The notes under the pieces were generated by a model. It saw only the letters and a program-made list of their open reading frames with translations. It had not been told where the DNA came from and made no database searches. From Haplosporangium gracile (taxonomy: Eukaryota > Mortierellomycota > Mortierellomycetes > Mortierellales > Mortierellaceae), in NCBI GenBank assembly GCA_015499985.1, contig JAAAUF010000212.1:1-49388 (forward strand): 49,388 nt of DNA, given 5' to 3'. Below, in pieces: positions 32,616 to 44,589 of this stretch. Position numbers and translations under genes: made by a program. Numbering within the stretch: position 1 is the stretch's first letter; each line of letters begins with the position of its first letter.

Positions 32616-35554
32616 ATGCAACAATACAGGCCCTTCTCAAGAGCCACATGGAACATTTATCTCGTCTTCTTGGCCTTCCGTCTCTTTATTGCTCTCTCTC
32701 CTGGATATATCCATCCTGATGAGTTCTTCCAGTCTGCCGAGATCACCGCTGGTGAGTACTCGCCTCTTTCTCCAACTTACTCCAACCTGCGAGCCCGCTC
32801 TTTCGCGTCACAAAAGCGATCAACTGGCGCGTCGCTTGTGAGTAGGGGAGCATGACCATTGTGCGCGCGTCTATTGACAACGATGGCAGTGACAGCTTCT
32901 GACATGAACATGCTCCCATCTTTATTGAATAGGCAATGTCTTTGGCTTCAAAGTCGATATTCCGTGGGAGTATCAGCCGGAACTCCCCTGCAGATCAATC
33001 ATTATTCCGTGGGTGTCATCCTTTTTTTAATGTTCGATACCACTCAAATGCAGCATTCTCCGTGCCTTACTTACTAACATCTCTCATCTCTGTTTTTTTA
33101 CCTGTCACTCAGGGCCATCACCACAGGCATTCCTTACGTTTTCGTAAAGAGATGGGTCGGCACCAATCCAGGTACAAATCACATTGCAACACACCATCAT
33201 ATCACTGAAGCATGCGACATCAGTCCTGCGCTCGGGAACTCATGGCTAACAGCTATTTGTATTATGTTACACACACATAGATTACTTTGTGACTTCGCGC
33301 ACTCTCTTTCTCACCCAGCGCCTAGCATTTGTACTGGTCACTCTTATCATCGGTATCTTTTTGCTCATGCATGAAAATGTAATATGTTTCTGTTATTTTC
33401 GTTGGTGTTGGATTTTTAAGAAAAAAGGCGATAATAACTAAAGTGTGTCTTATAATATATACACAACTAGACTGGTCGATTGTAACGATGGCTCGCCAAA
33501 TCAGACGGTCGCCCTCGATCGCGTTACTTCTCGTCGCGTCGTCCTACGTCACTCTCGCCTATCATACCCATCCCTTCTCCAACGCTGTCGAGACCCTTGT
33601 CTTGGCTCTCAGTGCTGTAGTCCTCGGGAAAATCATACAGGAACACGAAGCCTCAACTACTCTCCCTTCGTTGACTTTATCCAAGACTACTATCTCCTTC
33701 CATCCTTCCTCAGCAAGTGGCTCGTCGGTATCATCAACAATGGGATCCCATCAACCAAGATCCTCTCCCATACACCTAACATTTTTATTGGGCGTTCTGT
33801 TTGCTATCGGGACATTCACCAGGATCACATTTGCAGTCTTTGGGTTCCCTTTCGGTCTCATGCTGCTCTATCTCAACGCAAGAGCATCGTTTTGGAAGGG
33901 ACGATCGACGTATGTTGGTGTCTGTACTAGCATGAACGAGCGTCATCCATCTACTATCTGTTTGCTTCACTTACAAAGACATCATCCTTTCTGCGATATA
34001 GACTGCGAGGGCTAATTGCTTTTGTGCAGGCCTGCATGCCCCTCGCAATTGGATTGGGGTCAATGTCTGCCGCTGCCATTTTCGTCGATTCGATTTACTT
34101 CAGGAAGCTTGTCATCTCGCGGCAGCCTCATGGATTGCCTATGACGCTCTTGGAGATTTTCACCACCAGCCCTCTGAGCTGGACGTCTCTTTCAGTGCAA
34201 GGATCGTTGACGGTGACCATGTGGAACAACTTGCAGTATAATCTGGACAAGGACAACTTGGCACTCCACGGATTGCACCCTCGATTTTTTCACCTACTCT
34301 TGAACTTCCCAGTCCTCTTTGGCAATCTTGCCTGGATCGGAGTGACCACCATCATAAGCAAAGTCATGGCGCGCGACTGGTCAAGTCGGTCCAAACTTGT
34401 TACAGGTATTTTTATTTCACTGGTACTAACCCCTCAAACATCATATGTTGCTGCTGCACGACATTCATATATTTTTGCTTCCTTTCTCTTTTGGTGCTCA
34501 TTGCTTTTAGCACTCACCTATTCAGGGATTTGTGGTATGGCGGTGCTGTCCTCAATGCCCCACCAGGAAGCTCGCTTCTTGACGCCATTGATCCTGCCAC
34601 TTGTTGTTTCGCTCTCTGGAAGGATTTCAAGACTTGGTCGGAAATTTTGGGTAGGATGTCTGGGCGATTCGTTGATGCAGAGGTTTGGTCTCAATGAAGG
34701 ATAATGAAAAATTAACCAAGAATGTTGATTACTTGCTTTATTTGGTAGCCACTCTGGTTAGCACTAAATGGTGTGCTGGCCATAGTTTTCGGCGTCATCC
34801 ATCAGGGAGGCATGGCTCCCGCCATAAACTTGATTCAGAAACAGTCGCTTGGGTTTCAAGACTGCCAAGGTGTGGGATCTGGCGATCATGTTCTCTGCAC
34901 AACCGATCCGTCCAAACCAGGTAGGCTCTGATGTTCTTCTTTTTTATATTCTTCGTGTTATTTGGAAGGATAATGTTACTACGTGGGACGCGATATTTAA
35001 TAAGTTGACCTGCCATATAATTAGGAGTATTTCATCGGCAGGACAGCAATACATATATCACAAGAGTTATTTTCTACAAGACGTACATGCCTCCGCACCA
35101 TCTCTTTGGATACAACGAATCTCAGGCTCGCTCCCATGGGGTTCATCTCGAGATATTGGACTGGAGAAGCAAATCTAAGGATCAGCTTATCGAGAGCCTT
35201 TTTTCAAAGGAGGAGCACGATAGGAGACTTGACAGGCAATTGCTTTCTGCAGCAAGGGAAGAACATCAGCAACTACAACGGACTGTTCTTTTCCGACAGA
35301 TTGGTCTTAGACAGTATGAAAGGTACTTTGAACGCTTTAAAACTATCTGCGCATGGTCTTCTTTTTTTTTTTTTTTTTTTTCTGGTTAAATTACAACTGT
35401 GTTGGTTGCACCAGGGACTGTCGACTTTTCAGAGCAAGCTTTTGATAGCGACGGTACCAAGGACTGGATATCACGCCATGCTAACTTTGACCATCTACCT
35501 GAACTAATTCAGCGACCTCTCACAGGCTTGAGTATGAACGTGTACTACCTGTGA
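32616..35554 (+). CDS. GPI mannosyltransferase IV, PIG-Z/Smp3-like (GT22 family)
   Basis: Nine exons: 32616-32751, 32933-33008, 33113-33171, 33281-33352, 33471-33909, 34002-34650, 34749-34920, 35025-35322, 35449-35554 (2,007 nt, 668 residues). Multispanning ER enzyme that transfers a mannose from dolichol-phosphate-mannose to the GPI precursor; the fourth mannose is essential for GPI synthesis in yeast. Diagnostic segments: SPGYIHPDEFFQSAE (HPDE at 33-36, the GT22 first luminal loop with the catalytic acid), VDIPWEYQPELPCRS, YHTHPFSNAVETLVLAL, SMPHQEARFLTPLILPL, and VIFYKTYMPPHHLFGY near the C-terminus, which together point to PIG-Z rather than PIG-B or ALG12. Longer than human PIG-Z (579) or yeast Smp3 (516). 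Exon 6 contains a possible in-frame intron (see findings). The exon 2 donor (GTGGGT) and the last acceptor (GATAG at 35444-35448) are weaker choices. Confidence 0.87.
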
Positions 35555-35602
35555 AATTTCCATAAAGATTACTTGCATTTAGAAAAATTAAAGACTTTAA
35601 TT

Positions 35603-38600
35603 TTATCGGTCCCATTGCACATCAGCTAGAGTTTCTTCTTCGTGGGTTCCTAAAAACTCGTTACCGTGACCGATTGGATGCAGGTAGTCCTCAGCTCTTG
35701 TTCGACGTAAAGATCGGATCGACGGGTTTCGGACGAGGGTCACATATAGGAACCACCGATTTCGAACCCGGATTGACCGCAACTTGGCTTCTGACATCTT
35801 TTGGCGAATCTGCTCGGCCGATACCGTCGACTCTGAATCCCGATGCGTCTCTTGGATCTTGACGGGATGGCTCATGTTCAACTCGGGTGCCGGGGTAGCC
35901 AAAAGTGGGGTATAAACCTTAGAGACTCGGTTGTTCTTTTTGGCAGCGGCCGCAGCAGCAGCATTGTTGTAGGCGGGTGGTGGCGACGAGGACGAGGAAG
36001 CTGAAGTGGCTGCATTCATTGGACCCTGACCGTGACCATAACGGTCAACACGAGGATCTTGTCGAAAGTAGTGGTGAATCCGAGACACCTCTGGCACAAC
36101 GACTGCTCCTCCTTTGATGGCGATTCCAGCGCCTTGACCGTCAAAGTTGGATGGGGTGGACATCAAGAGCTCGTCCATGCGTGCCTCCTCCCCTTCTTCG
36201 ATATCTGCCAATGCAAGATTTCCGAATCCTCCTCCAACACCAACAAAACCTCCGCCTCGTGGTGGCGATTGCGGACTGAGCATCATCATCATACTCAGTC
36301 TCCGTTCGCGGTCGCTACCTTTCCCAGCTCGGCCACCACCACCATCAACTAAGTTCAACATCTGGTCTCCCCGCCCGCTAGCCTCCAAGTAATAATGGGC
36401 CAGGTTTGGATGGCGACGGATCAAAAGAAGGTCCCTCACAATTTGGACAAATTCGAGCACGATCGGATTATTGAGAGTATGATCCGCCAGGACCAAGCCG
36501 ACAAACGCTGAGTAGCCGCCATCCCAGGGTCGAAACCGTCCGCCCATAATGCAAAGGTCGATCCTGGTCGAATAGATTCCCATACTAAGTATACTCAGCA
36601 CGATCCGCTTGCAGAAGGAAAAGGCGCCAAAGACGATATTGAAGAACGCCCAAAAGAACTCCCAGTGATGGAATCCCGCTCGAGCCGACTGTTGATGCGA
36701 AAGGAGGAAACGAGATCCGGGCATCTGAAACCGGTATCGAATAACCAACATCTGAACAATCCAAAGAACTAGAACAAGAAGACATGAAATTCCAAAGGCT
36801 GCGAGCGCTCGCGAGCCGAGCGTTCGAAAGAGGGAGGATCGGAAAGTAGCCGCGACAAGGAGCATGGCCACCACAGTGCAAAGTGTGAACAGTAGGAAGA
36901 TCGTAAAGCAAAGACCAACCACGCCGAATCCGACTGTGTAGCCAATGAACCTGACGGGATGCTTCAAATGCTGAGTGTATTCTATCGATTTGAAGACAGT
37001 AGAAGAGCGGTTGCCAATGCGGTTAAGTAAAAAAATTTCTGGTAATAAACTTGCCCATGATAAAACTCCTCTCAATGCTCAATCTTACCTCGGCCGCCTG
37101 GAACAAACCCGTAGTTGCCGATACGCAGGAGTCTTAGGCACCAGTTGTACTTTTGAACCATGCGCACTTGATGAAGAACTGTGATAATAACAACAGCCGG
37201 CAGCAGGACTACCACAAGCACCAAATTAACTGTATGCATAGCTCGGGCGACATTCATCGTGTTGTCAAATTGACTACGACCTGGATACGCCAAGGAACCC
37301 AGAAGACACGAAACAGGAACCGCAAGTACCGTCTCTGCTGCGCCTATGCTGAGCAAGACATCGTAGCAGAGCACCATCGTCGTCAAAACAGCCACTAGGA
37401 TTCGGAGCGGAAGTCGTGCAATTAGCAAATAAGTGCCTTGGATCGTCGGCCAGATATGTCGTTTTGGATAGACAATATATTCCCAGGTCGAAGGAATTGG
37501 AGCAGCGCCTGTCATGGGTTGTGCAGCCGAGGTTGTTGTATACGACGTTGTCGCAGAATTCCATGTCAACTTGTGAGAACTAATGCCATCGCGCTGACTG
37601 CTGGCCTTGCTCCTGCTCATGGGCGGGCGCTTTGGTGCGGCAGATAATGATGATAATGATGAGGACGGTGCAGTTGTCGACTTTTCAGATGAGGCTCCCT
37701 TCCGGCCGGGTATCGCTTGTGTCTGCTTTCGAAACGGAAAATGGAGCCTGCCTGGCTCCTGCCCTCCTGAAGGCGATATTGGCGAGAGACGTTTGGAGTC
37801 TTGGTGGATATTGAAATCATACTCTGTTGGATGGCGAGTGTATTGAGTTCCTGAAGAACTGGCAAGGGAGATAGTGGTATTGAGGGTGGATCCCGTGTAT
37901 CGAATGCTGGGCTCAGTTCCTTGAGTGGCCATCGGTTTGAGGTACTGGTACACATTCTTGTCTGATCCAATGGTCGACTGACCATACATGCTTCCAGCGG
38001 CCTCCCTAAAGTCGCGCTCTGCGGTCAACAATGACTTGACATACGCCCGGTGATAAAAGCTCGAGATGTTGAAAAAGTCGTCCTGAGGATTTTCCGGTAT
38101 CGTAGCTGTCGCAGTGGACGATCCTGCATTGGGGTTCCACAGTCGTGCAGTAGAAGACGATCTGGAAAGATCGGCTCCCTTTTTGCCACCACCATCGCTG
38201 CCTCCTCTGCCCTCAGTGGTAGACTCTCCCATGATTCCCTTGGTGCTAATGCTCTTGTTGGCCCGATCTGTGCGCCACTGTTGCCACATGGTTTTGAGAA
38301 AGAACACAATAACAGAAATCATAGCTACTGTCTCTGGAACGGCCAATAAAATTCCGATGGGGACGGACCAGTACCCACCCTGAACAAGCACCAGTCCGAC
38401 GATCCCGACACGAGCCATGATTAGACACAGGGCTGCCCACAGTCCCAAGAGAGGTGCTCTCCATCGACGAGGTTTGGTGTGGTTCCTTTGCCGTGGTTGC
38501 TGCATCACCTGGTTATAGCAAAGAAAGAGCGTCCAATGTGCAAACGCGGAAAGAAAGAATGTCCCGATAAGGAGCAGCGGAATCAACCATAGTGCCTGCG

Positions 38601-39968
38601 GTGAGTGAATGACTGAAGTTTTGGAAGACGATCCGCCGAGGTACTGGAGGAGGATATTGTAGATCCATTGACAGGTCGAAACGAACAACGCCAAAGGAAC
38701 GTAGTGATCCACGACAGGGTTTTTCTGAAAAAAGTTGACCGGGCTATTGTATATAGTGAATGAAGGAGGTTCGCTTTAGTATTCTGTATGTTCTTTGGCC
38801 GATCTAATGTGTAGCATGACTTAAAAGCAAGAACGAGAGTACTGCAACCTACGCCGAGCGCCATAGCCATCCGGGAAGTCCATGAAACAATATAACCGGA
38901 ATCAGAATGGCATTGAGCACAACGACAGATCCGACTCCGATGAGCGCCTTCTGCAGTATACCTTCTGTAGACGGATGGAATGAACCTGGCGCTACGACAT
39001 GAGGAGATTAAGCACGATGATTGAGCTGAGAGGTTAGAAAAGCAAAATATAAACTGTTCGTGGAAACCAGATATGCATTCCGAAACTAACTGGCTCACTT
39101 ACAAACCCGCAGAGCAAAGTAATCAAAACAAAAAGATGCTTGCGTGATAGGGACGACGATTTGAAGAACAACACCGCGCGCTCCGACGGGGATCCTGATA
39201 GGCGCCAGCGTCACTGAATCAAACGCGTAGTACAACAAACTCTCTGTCCCCATAGGGTTAGCCTCTTCGGACGATCCCATGCTCCCTCCGTCTGTACTCA
39301 TAAAGGCGCCATGATCATCCAGAAACTGAAGTACCACTCGAAAGATGGCTGCTGGTGGAATGGCCGTTAGTGATGGAGGCGCTTCAGACGTGTAATAGCT
39401 CACGGAGAGTTCCAACTGTTGCTGCCCTTGGTCGATAAGTGGTCCTTGCTCCGTAAGATCTGCTGACGTGATCAACGTTGGGTCAGATATCGATATATTG
39501 CCGTTGTTGTTGTTAGGCGCTGTAAAGGAGCAGCATGAAAAAATAGGGTTGTAAGTCCAACCAGGGGTAAATGACCACGGGTTTGACGCCGTCGGCTCTC
39601 CAGTCAGGGGTCCTGTTGCTAAGGGAGGAACTGCAGGGATCGTAGGAGGAGCAGGTGTTGGCGGTTCGGTGGCTGCAAGAGTCTGCAAGGTGCAAGAGGG
39701 GTCTCGGACCAAGTTGGTTGTCCCGAGGAATGAATATTGGCATTGAATCTGAGCACTTGTCACTCCTACATGAGCGAAAATGATGCAGGGTGTCAGGATA
39801 GTATAATAATCAGGTTGTGAGGGATGCAGTCAACAAGGTCAACACAAATCCAGTCTTTTGTTAATTACCTGCGCTCGTAAGCGTTGGATAAAATATTACT
39901 CCAATCATACAGATCCATAGTAAGAGCCATGCTTGGTAGAGCTGCGATTGAAGCGACCAAGGAAGCAT
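35603..39968 (-). CDS. STRA6-like multispanning membrane receptor
   Basis: Five exons on the minus strand: 39869-39968, 39103-39765, 38853-38991, 37089-38743, 35603-37038 (3,993 nt, 1,330 residues). A signal peptide is encoded by exon 1 (WLLLWICMIGVIFYP within residues 1-34). A Cys-containing, Thr/Pro-rich ectodomain covers about 35-255. Multiple hydrophobic spans follow in exons 3-5, separated by two long low-complexity loops (about 395-635 and 1090-1260). Exon 5 holds a segment resembling the STRA6 (retinol-binding-protein receptor) family: RIDLCIMGG, RPWDGGYSAFVGLVLADHTL, NNPIVLEFVQIVRDLLL, at about 1010-1065. A YPKRHIWPT motif precedes the span at about 700. STRA6 moves retinol across animal membranes; fungal relatives have no known ligand, so only family membership is claimed. 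All junctions keep frame. Its stop codon is 48 bp from that of the convergent PIG-Z-like gene. Confidence 0.75.
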
Positions 39969-41166
39969 ATTATGATTGTGTAAGGTCTAAGGTATATATA
40001 GGCGAGGTTTGGGGGTGGATAGCTGTAATGATGGATATGGAAGGTCTATAGGCTTCTAGGATGCAAAAATGCCAGGGAGGTAACTGATAGACAGGTCGGG
40101 TATTTGAGAAGGTCAAGAGTAGCAGCAGATCATTAAAGTGTCAGAAGAAATGGCATGCAAGGAGAGTAGAAGGAGGATAGTGTCGAGGTTAAATGCAGTG
40201 GAAAAAGAACGTGAAAGGCAGAGGGAATTGTGGGGACAGGAAGAAGAGAGGGTAGAAGGGGCGCCGTAGATGGATGGGGTGAAAGAGGGGGCTAGCGAGA
40301 AAGCCAAGGTGTAAAAAGGAGAAGCAGACAAAAGAGAAAACGAGAAAAAGAAAAAGAAAAAAAGAGAGACAAAAATATATCAATGCAGTGCGATCGAATG
40401 GAGTGAAAGAAAAAGTGGAAGAAGGAAGAGAAGGGGAGGACGTCAGGACAACGAGGTCAAGAGGAGGAAGAAGGGGTTAAAGAAAAGGAACAGCATGTCC
40501 TGCAGCAGGGCCAAAAGCGCAGACCATGTTGCCGCCTTGCTGACGAGTAAGGGGAGGAAGGTGCCACCCAGAGGAGTAGGTCATCGTTGCAGTGCAAAAT
40601 GACAAAGGAAAAAAGGGGGCAAAAGGGGACAGATGACATGTATGTGTGTTGTGTATTCACACCATGCCCCTTTTTGATGGCATGCTGTCGACCACCCCTA
40701 TTTTTCATTGTTTTGTTTGTTACTGTTGTCGTTGTTGCTGTTGTCGTTTTTGCTGTTGTCGTTGTTACTGTTGCTGTTATTGCTGCGGTTGCTGTTGCGG
40801 TTGTTGTTGTTAATGTTGTTGCTGCTGATGTTGTTGTTGTTGTCGGGTCTTTGCGCCCCTGGGTCGACCTTTTTTTTCTCGTTTTTGTTTCTCTTGCATG
40901 GCAGAATAGACAAGTCTGTGTTCTTTTTCCTCCACTTCAGCCACGATCAGTCAGTTAACACACACGCACGCACATAGTCTCATCTTTCAAACTAATTTTT
41001 GATGACCTACGCGACAGTTACGAGGCTCTCATTCCTTTTCTTTTTTTTTTTTTTTTTCCTGTTCATCCATCCATCCACCCACCCGCAACCAACCACTCGT
41101 AGAAACGGGCACACGGAACAACGCAGGAATACATCCTCCAGCAATAACACCAGTACTTGCACAACT
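39969..41166. other. Divergent spacer between the STRA6-like and CLN3 genes
   Basis: About 1.2 kb without a supported exon. It has GA-rich DNA (40180-40500) on the side of the STRA6-like gene, an imperfect trinucleotide tract (40722-40850), a T-run (41039-41058), and a CCAT/CCAC-rich leader just before the CLN3 ATG. It must hold both promoters. Confidence 0.6.
40722..40850. repeat. TGT/TGC-rich trinucleotide repeat tract
   Basis: About 130 bp of imperfect CTGTTGT/CGTTGT/TGCTGT units without interruption of the three-base period. It is open in several frames purely because of the repeat (poly-Leu/Val on plus, poly-Asn/Ser on minus), so it is not taken as coding. Confidence 0.85.
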
Positions 41167-44100
41167 ATGTTCAATTGGCTCTCTCATCGGCGCCCTCATG
41201 CTGCCTCCTTGTCTCCACCACCACCAACAACAACATACTCAAGAATAGACACTGACAACGAGTCCCTTGATACTCCCACGCCTACTGGTAATAAAAAAGG
41301 ATCGCCCACAGTTGACCATTTCATTCCACCCAGGCAAACGAGCTATGATGGAGAGCGTTTTGAGCACTTACTCGAGAGCGTGGGAATGAGTGACAAACGC
41401 AGACCAACTCATGCGTCATGTAAGGACCTAGAAAGAAAACTAATTCTTACCACTGCTCGCTGCCTGTTATAGAGACCCATCAATGCACGACAGGAGCGCG
41501 CTTTCGACAACTCTTCTCTGGGATCGGGCGTGACTGGATAGCCTTCTTTACCTTTGGTATGTTACTGCAGAGACATTGACCGGGTAAACACATTTATTAT
41601 TGCTTGCTCTCTATTGTCGCATTGACCACGATCACCTCGTTTGCCCCGTCGACGCCCCGTCACTGAACTCTGAAACCTGCCTAACACTCCACTTCCGTCT
41701 TGACCAAATCCTCTTTGCCTTTGCCTTTGCCTCTTCACTCACAGGATGGTGAGCACTTTGACTCGTCTTGGATTACAGGATCAGATATATGATAGGCGCT
41801 ACTGTGTTATCGAAAGTTGACCCACTCACACCATTATACAACTCACGGAACACTCAACCCTTTCGTATGTCACGTTATTAGCATCAACAATCTCATCTAC
41901 GTGGTTATCCTCTCGGCTGCCGTCGATCTCGTCGGCGCCAAAGTACCAAAGGTGCGCATTCAACCATTGCTCGTTCGCAACGGCAGTTAAAGAAGAGCCC
42001 TATTCACCCCGTCTACACGCAGGAAACTGACATGTCTAATTACTTTGGCTGTAGGGCGTCGTATTACTAGCAGATATCGCTCCATCATTACTTGTGAAGA
42101 TGATCGCCCCGTACTTTGTCCATAGAATCCCTTACTCGGCCCGCGTTGTTCTGTGTGCGTCGTTATCATTTAGTGCAGTCGTGGTAAGCGTTAAACCTGT
42201 CATTCTGTCAGGCTATGTATGAGCAGTGTTTCTCACCATGTATGGTATATCTGAAGGAGACCGTATTTCTCATCGTCGTTTTGATTTCTCTACGTTTTGT
42301 GGCTCTAGTTGATTGCCCAAGCAGAAGCGATCCCTGTTCGCCTTTTTGGCGTAATGATAGCATCGTTGAGTTCAGGACTGGGAGAGCTGACGTTTTTAAT
42401 GCTAAGCTCATTCTATCGACTGCAGATGGTCTCCGCATGGTCGAGCGGTACAGGTGGGGCAGGACTTCTCGGTGCTTTGTTATTTTTGGCTCTCACTTCA
42501 TGGCTGGGACTCTCCATTTCTCAGACATTGGCAGTCGTCTCCGTAAGTTTCATTTTTCGAGCTGGAATATTCTTAATATATATTAAGAGAACCATCGGCT
42601 AACATTCTTTTTTGAGCACTCTGCCCTATAGTTATTTCCTGCCCTAATGTTAATTGCATACTTTGTCATCCTGACCAACGCTACAAGTCTCGCTTCACGC
42701 CACCAAGCAGCAGGATATCGGCCACTGGCAACTTCCGGTCAAATATTTACAAACAACAACAATGACGAGGAGCGTCTTCTCTCGACAACTGACCATCATC
42801 AGCGTCCCCGAGCCTCAACTTGGGACCCCTCAGCCGCGTACCTCGCGCCACAGTTTGTGAAGCCAACGTCTCCGCCCTCGTTCCACTCTTTGAACGGTCT
42901 TATAGACGACGCTGGCGTACCTCGTTTTGTCCAACAGCAGGATCAACATGGAAACGGAAGCAGCAATACCCAAACGGAGGGGTCAACTTTCCCAGCATCA
43001 TCTGGCCAGACCTCACCTCCGTCCATCGCTCATACGGATGATAATAGCTCAGCTACTTCTGTACCGTCTTCAATTCCACCAGCTATTCCTTCTTGGGACC
43101 TTACTCCTCCATCGTGGGATGCCCCTCTGCACCGTGCAGAACCAACATCGATCAATACTCTTTTGGCGGCGACGGATCCAGACGACCCCAATTTTGTGTC
43201 ACCCTTTCGGGAGAGCGAAGAAAGCGGGCCCATTACGACATCTGGTCATCGTAGGAGAGTTTACAAGTCCCAACCAAACGAGGACATGACGATGCAGGAG
43301 AAGCGTGCTATGGCCAGGTCACTGCTTATACCATTCATGTTCCCGCTCTTCTTAGTTTATTTTGCGTAAGCGCCTCGTTACAACTTACTGCAGGAGTTTT
43401 CGTTGTTTCGCAATTAATGCCTACTTTCACTAACCCCAGCGTATCTATTCATTTGTCTCCTTCCATAGCGAGTACACAATGAACCAAGGAGTGCTTCCGG
43501 TCGTGCTATTTCCTCTTGAAAAGACGCCGTTTACCCATATGCGAGACGTAAGTTCTCAATACTATGCTTACAATTTTCTTGCCCTGTTTTGTTGCTAGTC
43601 AATTGTTCGTGCACTAATTCCTTTTACCCCCGGTTGTTTGACAAATAGCACTATGTGACATACTCCGCTATTTATCAGGTAAAGGATGTCCCTATATGCG
43701 TGCCAAAATGATTGCCCTGTAAACTGCTCTAACCATTGACTTTTCTCGTGTAATTGTCAACATTAGCTTGGAGTATTTATCAGTCGGTCCTCGGCATCGC
43801 TCATCGAGATACCCTATCTATGGATCCCTTCGTTTCTGCAGTTTTTGACTCTCCTCCTCGCCACTGCACAAGCGGTCCTGACAACCGTCGTCTCTTCCCC
43901 TCCATCAACCTACTCAAAATCATGGTGGGGCGCTGGACTCGCCTCGCTTCCTATGCCCCTCCCTAGCATTTATATTGTATTTCTTTTGATATTTTGGGAG
44001 GGACTCCTTGGTGGCGCAACTTATGTACACACCTACATAGGAATTTCAAAAGATCTTGAGCATGACCCTCGAGGAAAAGAGTTTGCTCTGGGCGTTGTCG

Positions 44101-44222
44101 GTGTTGCTGATGGGCTTGGGATCTTATTGGCTGGGATCGCCAGTTTGTGGATCGAGCCAGCTCTCTGTCAATGGCAAGTCGCCGAACGTGGCGTCAACCT
44201 CTGTCTTTCCATGGCAGATTAA
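41167..44222 (+). CDS. CLN3: CLN3/battenin (Btn1) lysosomal-vacuolar membrane protein
   Basis: Ten exons: 41167-41389 (end uncertain), 41473-41556, 41745-41748 (4-nt microexon), 41882-41951, 42055-42183, 42309-42542, 42632-43365, 43469-43547, 43650-43679, 43767-44222; 2,043 nt, 680 residues. CLN3/Btn1 is a major-facilitator-like protein of the lysosome/vacuole involved in pH and amino-acid homeostasis; loss of human CLN3 causes Batten disease. Diagnostic segments: [101 protein letters not shown]. The first ~75 residues are a hydrophilic N-terminus. A loop at about 263-475 is far longer than in human CLN3 (438 residues in total) and carries Pro/Ser-rich low-complexity sequence. It is divergent from the STRA6-like gene and convergent with CK1. 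Confidence 0.9.
41745..41748 (+). other. 4-nt microexon (GATG) of CLN3
   Basis: GATG is flanked by a strong acceptor (TTCACTCACAG) and a strong donor (GTGAGC). Without it, exon 2 (ending TTT G) and exon 4 (starting C ATC AAC) do not join in frame. With it they give [14 protein letters not shown], which fits the conserved CLN3 sequence (LGLCNN in human). Confidence 0.75.
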
Positions 44223-44589
44223 AGACGAAGGGATAAAGATGATATTTTAATTAATTAGGGAAGAAATGATAAAAACGAGACTAGTCCGATGATGTTGGGT
44301 GATCTATCAAGTTGAAGAGTGCATACACGGTCGCCATTAGAATGTATATGTGATAACGGTGGGCGATATTAAGCTACCAAGAATTCAGACATAATTTTTT
44401 GTGAAAGGAAAAGGAAGATACAATACAACGCAGTAAAGAAGGCTGCAGCTTATCCTAATGAAAAGCGGCCCAGAGATCGTTGTTGGTACAAGACAATAAG
44501 ACAAAGGCAAAACGATACAGAGAGAAAGAAAGGGCTAAAAAACCAAGGGGCAGCGGCAAAATAAGATAAAAAATCCGAACCCAAACTGT

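Noticed and set aside
40587..40977. Poly-Val/Leu and poly-Asn/Ser frames
   Set aside because: Products of the TGT/TGC repeat tract; no unique sequence is conserved.
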